Counted from the stretch's first letter, positions 8,322-16,390 are shown. The stretch is 23,951 nucleotides of DNA from DATDRM01 sp035291705 (GCA_035291705.1 DATDRM010000229.1:1-23951); one strand, 5' to 3'. Program-made: numbers and translations. The notes: a model not told the origin generated them from the sequence alone.

Positions 8322-8330
8322 TGATATAAT
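8322..8330 (+). promoter_or_regulatory. Extended -10 promoter element in the divergent region
   Basis: TGA followed by a perfect TATAAT (8325-8330) forms an extended -10 reading towards the solute-binding lipoprotein gene. The -35 region is poor, as is common for extended -10 promoters. Transcription would begin near 8337, leaving a leader of about 65 bases. The opposite strand reads TATATC-like sequence over the same bases, so the element may serve both directions. Confidence 0.5.
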
Positions 8331-8401
8331 GGCAAGACATTCGCTGGCGTCACCAGGAACGGTGCGCCAATCTTACCGTAATTTCGAAGTTTACTCCAGA
8401 A

Positions 8402-9841
8402 ATGCGATCTCCTTTTTCGAATGTTGTCCTAATGCTGGTTCTAACCTTGGCAGCCTGCGAGGCGACGCCCACCATCACGCCTGCCCAAGGAACCCAAAGC
8501 ACGGTCTTAACCAGCACCCCGGCCGCAACAGATTTTCCACCGCCTACAAGCGAAGCGACCGCCACGCCGGCACCGGTCTCCGTGATCGAGGTAGATGCGA
8601 AGACGCTGGGTGGTGTGAAGGTGACGTTTTGGAACGCCTGGTCTGGTCCAGCCGGGGAAGCCATCCAATCCCTGCTCGAGGCATTCAACGCCGAAAACGA
8701 GTACGGCATAGTAGTCGAAAGCACCTATCAGGGCAACTACAACGATCTCTACGATCAGATCGATGCAGCGATTCTGGCCGGCGATCCACCCAGTCTGGCG
8801 GTGGGTTACAGCTACCAGATCCAGGAGTGGGATGCTAGCCAGGGAATTGTGGCTGACCTGGAGCCATACGTAAATGACCCTCAATGGGGGATAAGCCCCA
8901 CACAGCAGGCTGACTTCAACCCCACTTTTTGGGAGCAGGAGGTCATTAATAGCAAACGGACCGGCTTCCCCGCCCAGCGCTCGGCGCAGTTGATCTTCTA
9001 CAACACCACCTGGGCCAGTGAACTGGGCTTCGCTGCGCCGCCAAGCACACCCGAAGAATTTAAGCAGCAGGCCTGCTCCGCAGCCCAGGCTAATAAAACC
9101 GACACCGACCTGCAGAATGACGGCACGGGTGGCTGGGTCGTGAGCACGACACCCTCTGCCGTATTAAGCTGGATTTACGCTTTTGGGGGCGAGGGAATCG
9201 ACCCACAGAGGTCCGGCTACCGCTTTAACACACCCCAAACGGAAGCGGCTCTGACCTACTTGAAAGAACTGTACGACGCCGGTTGCGCCTGGCTATCAGC
9301 GGGCGACTATCCGGACGAGGAGTTTGCTGCACGCCGGGCGTTATTTGTCACCGGTTCGCTGGCCGATCTCTCCTTCCAAACAACGGCTTTTGAACGCGCC
9401 GGCAATGCTGACCGATGGACCGTGCTCGCTTTTCCCTCGCCACGGAAACAACCTGTCATCGATATCTATGGGCCTTCGTTCGTCTTATTCGAGGCGACGG
9501 TGGAGGAAAAATTAGCTGCCTGGCTGGTGGTCAAATGGCTGACTTCCCCAGAAAAACAAGCCAGGTTTATTGCCGCCAGCGGAACGTACCCCATTCGTGC
9601 TTCCACGCTGGATCACTTAGAAGAATACGCCGCTAAACACCCCCAATGGTCGGCCGCCCTGGAGCTCCTGCCTTTTGCCCAGAGCGAGCCGGGCTACGCC
9701 TCCTGGAGCGTGGTGCGCTGGGTGGTGAGCGAAGTCGGCACCCAGGTCTTCCGCTATTACTTCACCGCCGATCGCATCCCAGCCACCCTGGAGCTGATGG
9801 ACGAGACAGCCGCCGAGCTGCACGCTCGGAGTGGCGAGTAA
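8402..9841 (+). CDS. Extracellular solute-binding lipoprotein, family 1 (orphan)
   Basis: A 479-residue ABC solute-binding protein of the sugar-binding family 1 type. The signal peptide ends in the lipobox LAAC, giving lipidated Cys19, followed by a Thr/Pro-rich linker to about residue 60. The mature fold opens with VKVTFWNAWSG and a following FNAENEYGIVVES strand, both typical of sugar-binding members; YNTTWASELGF and the late SPEKQARFIAASGTYPIR are also typical. No transporter genes lie nearby. The only neighbour in the same direction is the RNase HI gene, 21 bases downstream, so the two are probably cotranscribed by proximity rather than function. No clear Shine-Dalgarno precedes the ATG. 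The likely ligand is an oligosaccharide, but this rests on family resemblance only. Confidence 0.85.
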   Translation: MRSPFSNVVLMLVLTLAACEATPTITPAQGTQSTVLTSTPAATDFPPPTSEATATPAPVSVIEVDAKTLGGVKVTFWNAWSGPAGEAIQSLLEAFNAENEYGIVVESTYQGNYNDLYDQIDAAILAGDPPSLAVGYSYQIQEWDASQGIVADLEPYVNDPQWGISPTQQADFNPTFWEQEVINSKRTGFPAQRSAQLIFYNTTWASELGFAAPPSTPEEFKQQACSAAQANKTDTDLQNDGTGGWVVSTTPSAVLSWIYAFGGEGIDPQRSGYRFNTPQTEAALTYLKELYDAGCAWLSAGDYPDEEFAARRALFVTGSLADLSFQTTAFERAGNADRWTVLAFPSPRKQPVIDIYGPSFVLFEATVEEKLAAWLVVKWLTSPEKQARFIAASGTYPIRASTLDHLEEYAAKHPQWSAALELLPFAQSEPGYASWSVVRWVVSEVGTQVFRYYFTADRIPATLELMDETAAELHARSGE

Positions 9842-9862
9842 CTCAAGAAATCAGGCTCCACC

Positions 9863-10300
9863 ATGACCGAATTCCCCCTCGTGACCATCTATAGCGACGG
9901 CGCGTGTGACCAGAACCCCGGGCCAGGCGGCTGGGCTGCCCTTTTACGGTATGGGAAGCATGAGGAGGTGCTCACCGGCTCCGAATCTGATACCACCAAC
10001 AACCGCATGGAGCTGACCGCTGCTATCCAGGCGCTTACGGCCTTGAAACAGCCCAGCCAGGTCGTCTTCTACACCGATTCGGAATACTTGCGGCGCGGCA
10101 TCACCGAATGGCTGCCGCGCTGGCGGGCGCGGGACTGGCGGCGCAAGGGGGGCGCCCTGGCGAACGTTGACCTGTGGCAAGCCCTGGACGCCGCAGTCCA
10201 ACCCCACAGCATCGAGTGGCACTGGGTGCGCAGCCATGCCGGCGACCGTCACAATCAGCGCGTGGATCGCATAGCGAAGAAAGCTATCCTACAAAGATAG
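9863..10300 (+). CDS. rnhA: Ribonuclease HI
   Basis: A 145-residue RNase HI, which cuts the RNA strand of RNA:DNA hybrids during replication and repair. The four catalytic carboxylates are visible: Asp12 in YSDGACDQNPGPGGW, Glu50 in NNRMELTAAI, Asp72 in YTDSEYL, and Asp135 in NQRVDRIAKKA, with the assisting histidine at 125 in RSHAGDRHN. The basic WRRKGG handle region is present. Length and motif spacing are those of the bacterial enzyme. It starts 21 bases after the lipoprotein gene. No hairpin terminator follows the stop. Confidence 0.95.
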   Translation: MTEFPLVTIYSDGACDQNPGPGGWAALLRYGKHEEVLTGSESDTTNNRMELTAAIQALTALKQPSQVVFYTDSEYLRRGITEWLPRWRARDWRRKGGALANVDLWQALDAAVQPHSIEWHWVRSHAGDRHNQRVDRIAKKAILQR

Positions 10301-10344
10301 AGTTACTTTTTCCCCGACGCAGTTTCTCTTTCTTTCCGCACGGA

Positions 10345-10372
10345 TTGCATTCACAGAAATCCATGCTATGAT
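10345..10372 (+). promoter_or_regulatory. Promoter of the MalT-like regulator gene
   Basis: TTGCAT at 10345-10350 and TATGAT at 10367-10372 are 16 bases apart, and TG at 10364-10365 makes an extended -10. Transcription would start near 10379, leaving a 45-base leader with an AGGG ribosome binding site just before the ATG at 10424. Confidence 0.6.
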
Positions 10373-10423
10373 CAGGATCGAAGAATAAACCTTTACCTCT
10401 AGAAACCACCGGCTAGGGATTTG

Positions 10424-13150
10424 ATGGCGCTCGAACCTGTTCTGACCACCAAACTCTACTTCCCGCCGCAACGCCCCAACCTCCTCCCCCGCCCGCGCCT
10501 GACAGCGGAATTATCGAAAGGTCTGGGGCGCTCACTTACCCTCATCTCTGCACCCGCCGGTTTCGGCAAAACCACCCTGGTCAGCGATTGGCTGCGTGAG
10601 CTGGATCGACCTGCGACCTGGCTCTCGCTCGATGAGGGCGATAACGACCCGGCGCGTTTCTTTACTTACCTCATCGCTGCCTTACAGAAGATCGACCCCG
10701 GGATCGGGACAAGTTTATCCGCTGCGCTGCGCACTATCCCGCCTCCCCCCCTGGAGGCGCTGCTCAGCGGGCTGATCGGCGAGATAGACGCTGTCTCCCA
10801 GCCTTTCATCCTGGTGCTCGATGATTTCCACACGGTGACCATGCCCAAGGTGCAGGACGCCATAGCCTTCATCTTGGAGCACAGGCCATCCCACCTCCAT
10901 CTGGTGATCATCACCCGCACCGATCCCGCTTTCCCGCTTTCCCGCTTGCGCGCCCAGGGCGACCTGATCGAGGTCCGCGCCGCCGACCTGTGCTTTACTC
11001 AGGAAGAGGCCGCCACTTTTCTAAACGAGATCAGCGGTTTACGCTTCACCCCTCAGCAGATCCGTGATCTGGAAACCCGCACCGAGGGCTGGATCGCCGG
11101 GCTGCAGCTGGTCACGCTTTCAATGGTGGCCCACCGGGACAGCGCGAATTTCATCGCTGACTTCACCGGCAGCCACCGCTATATAACCGATTATCTGACG
11201 GAAGAGGTCCTGCGAGGGCAACCGGTGGAAATCCAGTCTTTTCTCCTGCAGACCTCCCTCCTAGATCGATTGAGCGCACCCCTCTGCGAGGCGCTGCTAT
11301 CAGAGTATAGAGATTCAAGCGTAGAGGATCTTAGTCCAGGTGTGACTCTCGATCCTCAACTCTCATCCCAGCAGATCCTTGAATACCTCGACCGGGCTAA
11401 CCTGTTCATCGTGCCCCTGGATGAGGTGCGCCAGTGGTACCGCTACCACCACCTTTTTTCGGATGTGCTCCGCAAACGCCTGCGGCAAGTCTATCCACAG
11501 CGCGTCCTTGATATCCATCACAAAGCCGCGCAGTGGTACCAGGCGAATGGCTTTATCGGGGATGCGCTCCATCATGCCTTAACCGCGGGTGATTTCGATT
11601 GGGCTGCTGAAATGGTTGAGCAGAACGCCCGGAAATTACTCATGCATGGCGAAGTCATCACTTTGATTAATTGGGCGGGGAGACTGCCCCCTGAAGTGTC
11701 GCTAGCTCGCCCCTGGTTATTAACCCATTACGGGACGGCGCTGATGCTGACCGGGCAAATTCAAGCCGCCGAACCTCTCTTTGAGCAAGCCGAGCAATAC
11801 CTTTCCAACGTCGATCCTGCACAAAGGCGGCACATCCAGGGAGATATCGCCGCCATGCGCGCCAACATCGCCGCGCGCCGCGGCGATGTCTCCCGAACCA
11901 TAGACCTTTCCCACCAGGCGCTCGAGAATCTTCCCGCCGAAGACTTAACCTTGCGCAGCGTCGTCGCCTACATCCTCGGCAATGCCTGTTATTTAAATCT
12001 CGATTTCACCGGTGCAGGCGAGGCCTTCCAAGACGCAGCCAGGATCGGACAGGAAGCCGGCAATATTCATATCGCCGTCGCGGCGATCTGCAGCCTGGCA
12101 AGAATGAGAACTATCCAGGGCAGGCCTCACCAGGCATTCGACCTCTACAAACAAGCGGAGCGGCTGGCGGCAGAGCAGGGTGAAAACCAATCCCGCATGA
12201 TGGATTATGGATATGCCTGGATCGCAGATTTGCTGCGGGAAAGAAACGAACTGGAGACCGCCCGGCGTATTCTGGAGCAGCATCTGAGAAATTGTGAACA
12301 GAGGAAAAGTACAGATGCGGTCGCCCTCAGTTCTGCCGTCCTGGCGCGCACGCTCCAGGCGTTGGGCAATCTCGATCAGGCTTTGAATGTGATCCACAGA
12401 GCCCAAACATTGACCCACGGCTATTCGATCGACCTGATGAATATCGGGCAGCTCTATGCCGCCCAGGTGATCCTGTGGATAGCCAGGGGTAACCTGGCCG
12501 AGGCGGCGCGCGGGTTCCAGGCCTGGCAAAGCAGCCATAGCGAACTTCCCCCTTTACCGCGTGTCTCGCAGGAGCTAATCCGCGCCCGGTTGTCGATTGC
12601 TGAACACAAGTTCTCCGCCGCGCTGGATGCATTACCCCCTCTGGAAGTTGTGGCAAGAGCGGGTGGTTTCAACAGGCTGTTGATCGAGGTCCTCGTGTTG
12701 AAATCATTGGCATTGCAAGCTGGAAATGACAATCTCAATGCGCTCTCGGCTCTCGAGGAAGCGCTCAGGATCGCCGGGCTGGAGGGGTACGTGCGCATCT
12801 TTGCAGATGAGGGTCGCCCAATCGCCGAACTATTCCTGCAAATGAGAAGACACACTCCCGATTTGAAAGTCGATATCGACAAAATCCTCAGGGTGATGGT
12901 TAAAGATCCGACCCTTTCAGGCTCCCAAGCAGGCGGCCTGCGCTCATCGGCTCTGCTGGAACCGCTCACCGCGCGCGAAACGGAGGTATTCAAGTTGATC
13001 GCAGCCGGGTGCTCGAACCAGGAGATCGCAGACAAATTGGTGATCGAGGTTAACACGGTTAAGCGGCATATCAGCAATGTTTTCGCCAAGTTGGGCGTCC
13101 AGAGCCGGACACAGGCTATCGCCCGCGGTCAAGAACTAGAGCTGCTGTAA
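10424..13150 (+). CDS. MalT-like LuxR family (LAL) ATP-dependent transcriptional regulator
   Basis: A 908-residue large regulator of the LAL/MalT class. The N-terminal STAND-type ATPase has Walker A in SAPAGFGKTTL (Lys49) and a Walker B-like strand FILVLDDFHTV (about 128-138), followed by the characteristic TRTDPAFPLSRLRA segment and the EGWIAGLQL segment. A helical, TPR-like sensor region covers about 340-780. The C-terminal 60 residues are a LuxR-type helix-turn-helix, with TARETEVFKLIAAG and SNQEIADKLVIEVNTVKRHISNVFAKL. Such proteins bind ATP and an inducer, oligomerise and activate transcription. The inducer is unknown. TTG at 10421 is an alternative start, but the ATG at 10424 is preferred. 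It sits immediately before the ABC cluster and is separated from it by a terminator, so regulation of that cluster is plausible but not shown. Confidence 0.93.
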   Translation: MALEPVLTTKLYFPPQRPNLLPRPRLTAELSKGLGRSLTLISAPAGFGKTTLVSDWLRELDRPATWLSLDEGDNDPARFFTYLIAALQKIDPGIGTSLSAALRTIPPPPLEALLSGLIGEIDAVSQPFILVLDDFHTVTMPKVQDAIAFILEHRPSHLHLVIITRTDPAFPLSRLRAQGDLIEVRAADLCFTQEEAATFLNEISGLRFTPQQIRDLETRTEGWIAGLQLVTLSMVAHRDSANFIADFTGSHRYITDYLTEEVLRGQPVEIQSFLLQTSLLDRLSAPLCEALLSEYRDSSVEDLSPGVTLDPQLSSQQILEYLDRANLFIVPLDEVRQWYRYHHLFSDVLRKRLRQVYPQRVLDIHHKAAQWYQANGFIGDALHHALTAGDFDWAAEMVEQNARKLLMHGEVITLINWAGRLPPEVSLARPWLLTHYGTALMLTGQIQAAEPLFEQAEQYLSNVDPAQRRHIQGDIAAMRANIAARRGDVSRTIDLSHQALENLPAEDLTLRSVVAYILGNACYLNLDFTGAGEAFQDAARIGQEAGNIHIAVAAICSLARMRTIQGRPHQAFDLYKQAERLAAEQGENQSRMMDYGYAWIADLLRERNELETARRILEQHLRNCEQRKSTDAVALSSAVLARTLQALGNLDQALNVIHRAQTLTHGYSIDLMNIGQLYAAQVILWIARGNLAEAARGFQAWQSSHSELPPLPRVSQELIRARLSIAEHKFSAALDALPPLEVVARAGGFNRLLIEVLVLKSLALQAGNDNLNALSALEEALRIAGLEGYVRIFADEGRPIAELFLQMRRHTPDLKVDIDKILRVMVKDPTLSGSQAGGLRSSALLEPLTARETEVFKLIAAGCSNQEIADKLVIEVNTVKRHISNVFAKLGVQSRTQAIARGQELELL

Positions 13151-13170
13151 CCAAAGATGCGCCGATTCGC

Positions 13171-13215
13171 GATGATACCGGCGGTGTTCCCGCAGGTATC
13201 ATCCTTTAATTTTAA
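13171..13215 (+). terminator. Rho-independent terminator of the MalT-like regulator gene
   Basis: A stem with nine perfect pairs, GATGATACC at 13171-13179 and GGTATCATC at 13195-13203, continues after one mismatch into GCGG (13181-13184) and CCGC (13190-13193) with a five-base loop. The tail CTTTAATTTT follows. It lies 21 bases after the regulator's stop and should isolate the downstream operon. Confidence 0.75.
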
Positions 13216-13227
13216 GAAAATGATACA

Positions 13228-13260
13228 ACCTGAAATGCAACTTTCAGGTCATGACACCTG
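13228..13260 (+). promoter_or_regulatory. Candidate operator: three ACCTG/CAGGT half-sites
   Basis: A perfect inverted repeat, ACCTGAAA (13228-13235) and TTTCAGGT (13242-13249) around six bases, is followed by a third half-site ACCTG at 13256-13260. The last two half-sites form a second inverted repeat, also with a six-base centre. No T-rich tail follows, so a terminator is unlikely. The third half-site overlaps the -35 box of the ABC cluster promoter, which is the arrangement expected for a regulator binding site. Confidence 0.55.
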
Positions 13261-13279
13261 CCCGCCAAATTGCTACACT
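13251..13279 (+). promoter_or_regulatory. Promoter of the FtsX permease / ABC cluster
   Basis: ATGACA at 13251-13256 and TACACT at 13274-13279 are separated by 17 bases; TG at 13271-13272 gives an extended -10. Transcription would start near 13286, and an AGGAAG ribosome binding site at 13301-13306 then serves the ATG at 13314. Confidence 0.6.
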
Positions 13280-13313
13280 GTTGATGCAATAAATGCAGAA
13301 AGGAAGCGCGGGT

Positions 13314-14423
13314 ATGGTCTCAATCGCACGCGAGATTCTATTCCATGACAAGTTACGTTTTTTCATCACCGTAGTCAGCCTGGGATTTGCGATCGTCATG
13401 ACGATCTACGATCTGGCTATGTTTTTTGGGGTAACCGGCGATAGCGTAGCGCTGATCGACCACGCCCAGGCTGAGCTATGGATCTCAAAAAGAGAAGAAA
13501 CTCATCTGAATGCTGCCTCCACCATCTCCCATAACGCCCTGGGTAGGGTGCTCAGGCGGGAGGGCGTTCAGCAGGCCTGCGCGCTCGATATTTCGGTGGG
13601 CAACCTGAAAATTGGCGACACTCGCCCGGTGCAGGTGGTGGGCATCGACCCGGCTTGCCCACTTTTTCAGCCCTGGGACGTGGTGGCAGGCGAGGTGAGC
13701 GATCTGCGACGTAAGGATACGGTCATTGTGGATGACCTGGCTTTGCGCGGCCTCTCCCGGGCCCGCCTGTGGGAGATCGTCGAACTCAATGGCGAGAAGT
13801 TATCCATCGTGGGCATCACCCACGGCAACAAATCTTTTTCATCACCTTTCGTCTATATCAACCTGGATACATTCGAAGACCTCACCGGGAGACTCGGGCT
13901 CTATAACTTCGTTGCGGTGCAGCTGAATCCCGGCGCTGATCCAGGCCCGGCGATCAACTCCCTGATCCACGCCGATCCCGACCTGGCGGTCACACCAGCG
14001 CCACAATTCAGGCAAGCGACGATCTTGGCGCTGATCGCACAGGGTGTAGGAATGATCTTCGTCATCGTCCTCGTGGGGGTGCTGGTGGGCATGCTGACGA
14101 TCACCCTGACGATGTACACCGCTACGATGGAACTGTTGCGGGACTTCGCCATCCTAAAAGCGCTTGGCGCCACCCGCCGGAAAATCTGGGGTATCGTTTT
14201 GGAACAGGCGATCACCCAAACGGCCGCCAGTTTTGGGATCGGTCTGGCGGCTTCCTTGGGGGTGAATTCCCTGGTCGAGACGGCGTCGGGGATCCGCGGG
14301 CACTTTCCCATGCTGGTAATGCTCGCTTGCTTTTTACTGATGGTGGCCCTCGCCATCCTGGGATCGCTGATCTCCATTCGCAAAGCTACCCGGGTTGATC
14401 CGGCCATGGTTTTCCGGGCATGA
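13314..14423 (+). CDS. FtsX/DevC-like ABC transporter permease
   Basis: A 369-residue permease of the MacB/FtsX type. One N-terminal membrane helix (about residues 15-40) is followed by an extracytoplasmic domain of about 190 residues, then three membrane helices near 245-275, 295-320 and 330-355. The coupling segment reads LLRDFAILKALGATRRKIWGI, and the C-terminus ends in TRVDPAMVFRA; both are typical of lipid- or peptide-exporting permeases such as DevC and MacB. It pairs with the ATPase encoded next. No membrane-fusion protein (HlyD/MacA type) is encoded nearby. The ATG at 13314 is chosen over upstream in-frame codons because AGGAAG lies eight bases before it. The cargo is unknown. Confidence 0.88.
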   Translation: MVSIAREILFHDKLRFFITVVSLGFAIVMTIYDLAMFFGVTGDSVALIDHAQAELWISKREETHLNAASTISHNALGRVLRREGVQQACALDISVGNLKIGDTRPVQVVGIDPACPLFQPWDVVAGEVSDLRRKDTVIVDDLALRGLSRARLWEIVELNGEKLSIVGITHGNKSFSSPFVYINLDTFEDLTGRLGLYNFVAVQLNPGADPGPAINSLIHADPDLAVTPAPQFRQATILALIAQGVGMIFVIVLVGVLVGMLTITLTMYTATMELLRDFAILKALGATRRKIWGIVLEQAITQTAASFGIGLAASLGVNSLVETASGIRGHFPMLVMLACFLLMVALAILGSLISIRKATRVDPAMVFRA

Positions 14424-14482
14424 CCATCTCTCTGGAAAGCTGCTCGCCTTCGTAGGCCACGCAAAATGACCGTCGAAGAAAA

Positions 14483-14509
14483 AATCAGTGAAATCTGTGC
14501 AATCCGTGT
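14483..14509. repeat. Three tandem 9-bp units AATCnGTGn
   Basis: Units AATCAGTGA, AATCTGTGC and AATCCGTGT follow each other without gaps between the permease and ATPase genes, 28 bases before the ATPase start. From memory, very similar aatc-gtg strings are scattered through the intergenic DNA of many bacteria; I cannot verify this here. Confidence 0.55.
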
Positions 14510-14536
14510 CCCAATCAAATAAAGAGGTTTAATTAA

Positions 14537-15358
14537 ATGGACGCCTTGCTGCGCATCGAAGACGTTACCAAAATATTCGGCAATGGGTCTGCCCCCGTGA
14601 TCGCCGTCAATCGCGTTAGCCTAGAGGTTAATCCAGGAGAAGTGATTCTGATCTTGGGGCCTAGCGGGAGCGGCAAGACCACTCTGCTTTCTATTATGGG
14701 AGGCCTGATGCACCCAACCTCCGGAGAAGTGTATGTAAATGGCCAAAACATCTACAATCTGTCGGATCAGCAGCTATGTCAACTCCGATGCCGGCACATC
14801 GGGTTCGTCTTTCAGAGCTTTAACCTGCTGAACTTTCTGACCGTCCGGAAAAATGTCGAGGTGATGTTAAATCTGGCCGGGGTGCGCGGGCGGCAGGCGA
14901 GGCTGCGCGCTACGGAGGTGCTCTGCCAGGTCAGGCTGGATCACCGGCTGGATTTTCCCCCCAAGAATCTCAGCGGTGGGGAGAGACAGCGCGTCTCCAT
15001 CGCCCGCGCCCTGGCGAACAACCCCAAGGTAATCCTGGCCGACGAGCCAACCGGGAATCTCGATTCCAATGCCGGTCGCACTGTGGTCGAAATCCTGACT
15101 GGATTAGCCCGAGAACACGGCTGTGGGGTCGTGATCGTCACCCATGATAGCCGCATCCTGGACATTGCAGACCGCCTCCTCCACATCGTCGACGGAGCTC
15201 TCATCACTGACCAGCCAGCTGAGAGCCTGGCCGTAAAGTCACGGAACAACCCCTTAGTACGCTCTGCGCAGTCCCTTCACAAATTCAGGACAGGCTTTGC
15301 TATGAGCGCTCGACCGAACGGAAACCCCGCCAAGGCCTGCTCTGAGCCAATACCCTGA
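14537..15358 (+). CDS. ABC transporter ATP-binding protein, LolD/MacB type
   Basis: A 273-residue ATPase that would drive the preceding FtsX-like permease. All nucleotide-binding motifs are intact: Walker A GPSGSGKTT, Q-loop FVFQSFNLL, signature LSGGERQRVSIARAL, Walker B VILADEPTGNLD and the switch histidine in IVTHD. A good AGAGG ribosome binding site (14523-14527) precedes the ATG. The conserved part ends at about residue 228; the last 45 residues are not part of the family fold and are encoded by DNA that looks like a degenerate dispersed palindromic repeat, with the stop codon inside it. The protein probably acquired this tail when the original stop was lost or displaced. Confidence 0.93.
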   Translation: MDALLRIEDVTKIFGNGSAPVIAVNRVSLEVNPGEVILILGPSGSGKTTLLSIMGGLMHPTSGEVYVNGQNIYNLSDQQLCQLRCRHIGFVFQSFNLLNFLTVRKNVEVMLNLAGVRGRQARLRATEVLCQVRLDHRLDFPPKNLSGGERQRVSIARALANNPKVILADEPTGNLDSNAGRTVVEILTGLAREHGCGVVIVTHDSRILDIADRLLHIVDGALITDQPAESLAVKSRNNPLVRSAQSLHKFRTGFAMSARPNGNPAKACSEPIP

Positions 15359-15366
15359 GCGAAGGG
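15265..15366. repeat. Degenerate REP-like palindromic element in the 3' end of the ATPase gene
   Basis: CCCTTC at 15273-15278 followed by CAGGACAGGCTTTG and, later, the near-palindrome CCCTGAGCGAAGGG at 15353-15366 resemble the CCCTTCGACAAGCTCAGG-type repeats common in bacterial intergenic DNA. Here the element is eroded and translated as the ATPase tail; the stop TGA (15356-15358) is inside the terminal palindrome. Identification is from pattern memory. Confidence 0.4.
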
Positions 15367-15374
15367 AAAGTCAA

Positions 15375-15659
15375 ATGGAAGCAAATTCTGCTGATAAGAA
15401 AACCGACCAAACTCGGATCTCCTCGTTCAAAGGGGGCTTCTATGAGATCTGTGTTCAAGGACAGCTGGATGCCAGCTGGTCAGACTGGTTCGAGGGGCTG
15501 GCAATAACTATGAAAGATAGCGGTAATACAATCCTCTCGGGGTACGTAGTGGACCAGGCAGCTTTGCATAGTATACTATCCAAGCTTCATCGCCTTAACC
15601 TGCTGTTATTATCATTAAATCGGATCGACCCTGGGCATTCGTCCGATCCACACAAATAA
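15375..15659 (+). CDS. Conserved small protein of unknown function (94 aa)
   Basis: A soluble, mixed-charge 94-residue protein without signal peptide, membrane helix or Cys-rich motif. The central block, about residues 20-75, is notable for a VQGQLDASWSDWFEGL stretch and a VVDQAALHSILSKL stretch, suggesting a small alpha/beta domain with a strand-rich start and a helix near the end. I recall similar small proteins annotated as hypothetical in Chloroflexota, often near signalling or transport genes, but cannot confirm that here. It starts 16 bases after the ATPase stop with GAAGGGAAAG as ribosome binding site, so it is cotranscribed with the ABC genes and probably acts with them, for instance as a regulatory subunit. 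Function unknown. Confidence 0.8.
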   Translation: MEANSADKKTDQTRISSFKGGFYEICVQGQLDASWSDWFEGLAITMKDSGNTILSGYVVDQAALHSILSKLHRLNLLLLSLNRIDPGHSSDPHK

Positions 15660-15706
15660 GTACAGCATCTGGTTGGACGCCACAACATTTGTTGCAGGCT
15701 GGTTCA

Positions 15707-16390
15707 ATGAATAAGAAGACCACTTCACAAGTCTTGTTACGCATGCTGGCCGCGCCCCTGATGATGGCCATCCCCCTCTTCATCCCGGCCGGGCGGTTGG
15801 ATTACTGGCAAGGCTGGGTTTACGTTGGCCTGAATATGTTGATCGTGCTGGCCACCTGGCTGACATTGAGGAACAAACCTCAACTGGTCGAAGAGCGGTT
15901 AAAACCCGGCGCTGGGATGAAAACCTGGGATAAGTGGTATTTCGCGCTTTCGACGCCGCTGTATTTTGTCATGCTGATCGTGGCTGGCCTGGACGCGGGG
16001 CGTTTTGGCTGGACGGGTGCGCTCCCCCGCAGTATTTATGTCCTGAGCTTTGCGATGTATCTGCTTGGTCAGGGGATTTTCTTGTGGGCCAAGTGGGTAA
16101 ACAGCTTTTTCGCCACCGTCGTCCGCATCCAAACCGATCGTGGCCAAACGGTTTGTCAGGAGGGTCCCTATCGTCTGGTGAGACATCCAGGCTACGTGGG
16201 TGGCATCCTGTTCGGCCTGAGCGCTCCCTTGATGCTTGGCTCGTGGTGGGCATTGATCCCGGCAGCGATTGCCGCGCTAATGCTGGTCGTCCGCACCTAT
16301 CTGGAGGATGAGACCTTGCAGGATGAACTGGCTGGATACGCTGAATATACCAGGCTGGTGAGATACCGGTTATTGCCAGGCGTATGGTAA
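15707..16390 (+). CDS. Isoprenylcysteine carboxyl methyltransferase-like membrane protein
   Basis: A 227-residue integral membrane protein of the ICMT/PEMT-like methyltransferase group. About five hydrophobic segments are visible. The C-terminal half carries the family's S-adenosylmethionine-binding region: GPYRLVRHPGYVGG, and then the EDETLQDELAGYAEY and VRYRLLPGVW segments. Bacteria lack CaaX prenylation in the eukaryotic sense, so the substrate is more likely a lipid or small amphiphile. I chose the ATG at 15707 (MNKKTTSQ) over a TTG at 15689; a CAACATTTGTTG palindrome precedes it at 15683-15694. Its stop overlaps the start of the following membrane protein (TAATG), so the two are translationally coupled. 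Confidence 0.82.
   Translation: MNKKTTSQVLLRMLAAPLMMAIPLFIPAGRLDYWQGWVYVGLNMLIVLATWLTLRNKPQLVEERLKPGAGMKTWDKWYFALSTPLYFVMLIVAGLDAGRFGWTGALPRSIYVLSFAMYLLGQGIFLWAKWVNSFFATVVRIQTDRGQTVCQEGPYRLVRHPGYVGGILFGLSAPLMLGSWWALIPAAIAALMLVVRTYLEDETLQDELAGYAEYTRLVRYRLLPGVW

Noticed and set aside
13228..13249. ACCTGAAA/TTTCAGGT as a second terminator
   Set aside because: There is no T-rich tail, a complete terminator already lies 30 bases upstream, and the repeat adjoins a promoter, so an operator fits better.
13157..13348. Short plus-strand frame after the regulator gene
   Set aside because: It crosses the terminator, the operator and promoter and the beginning of the permease gene; no ribosome binding site or motifs.
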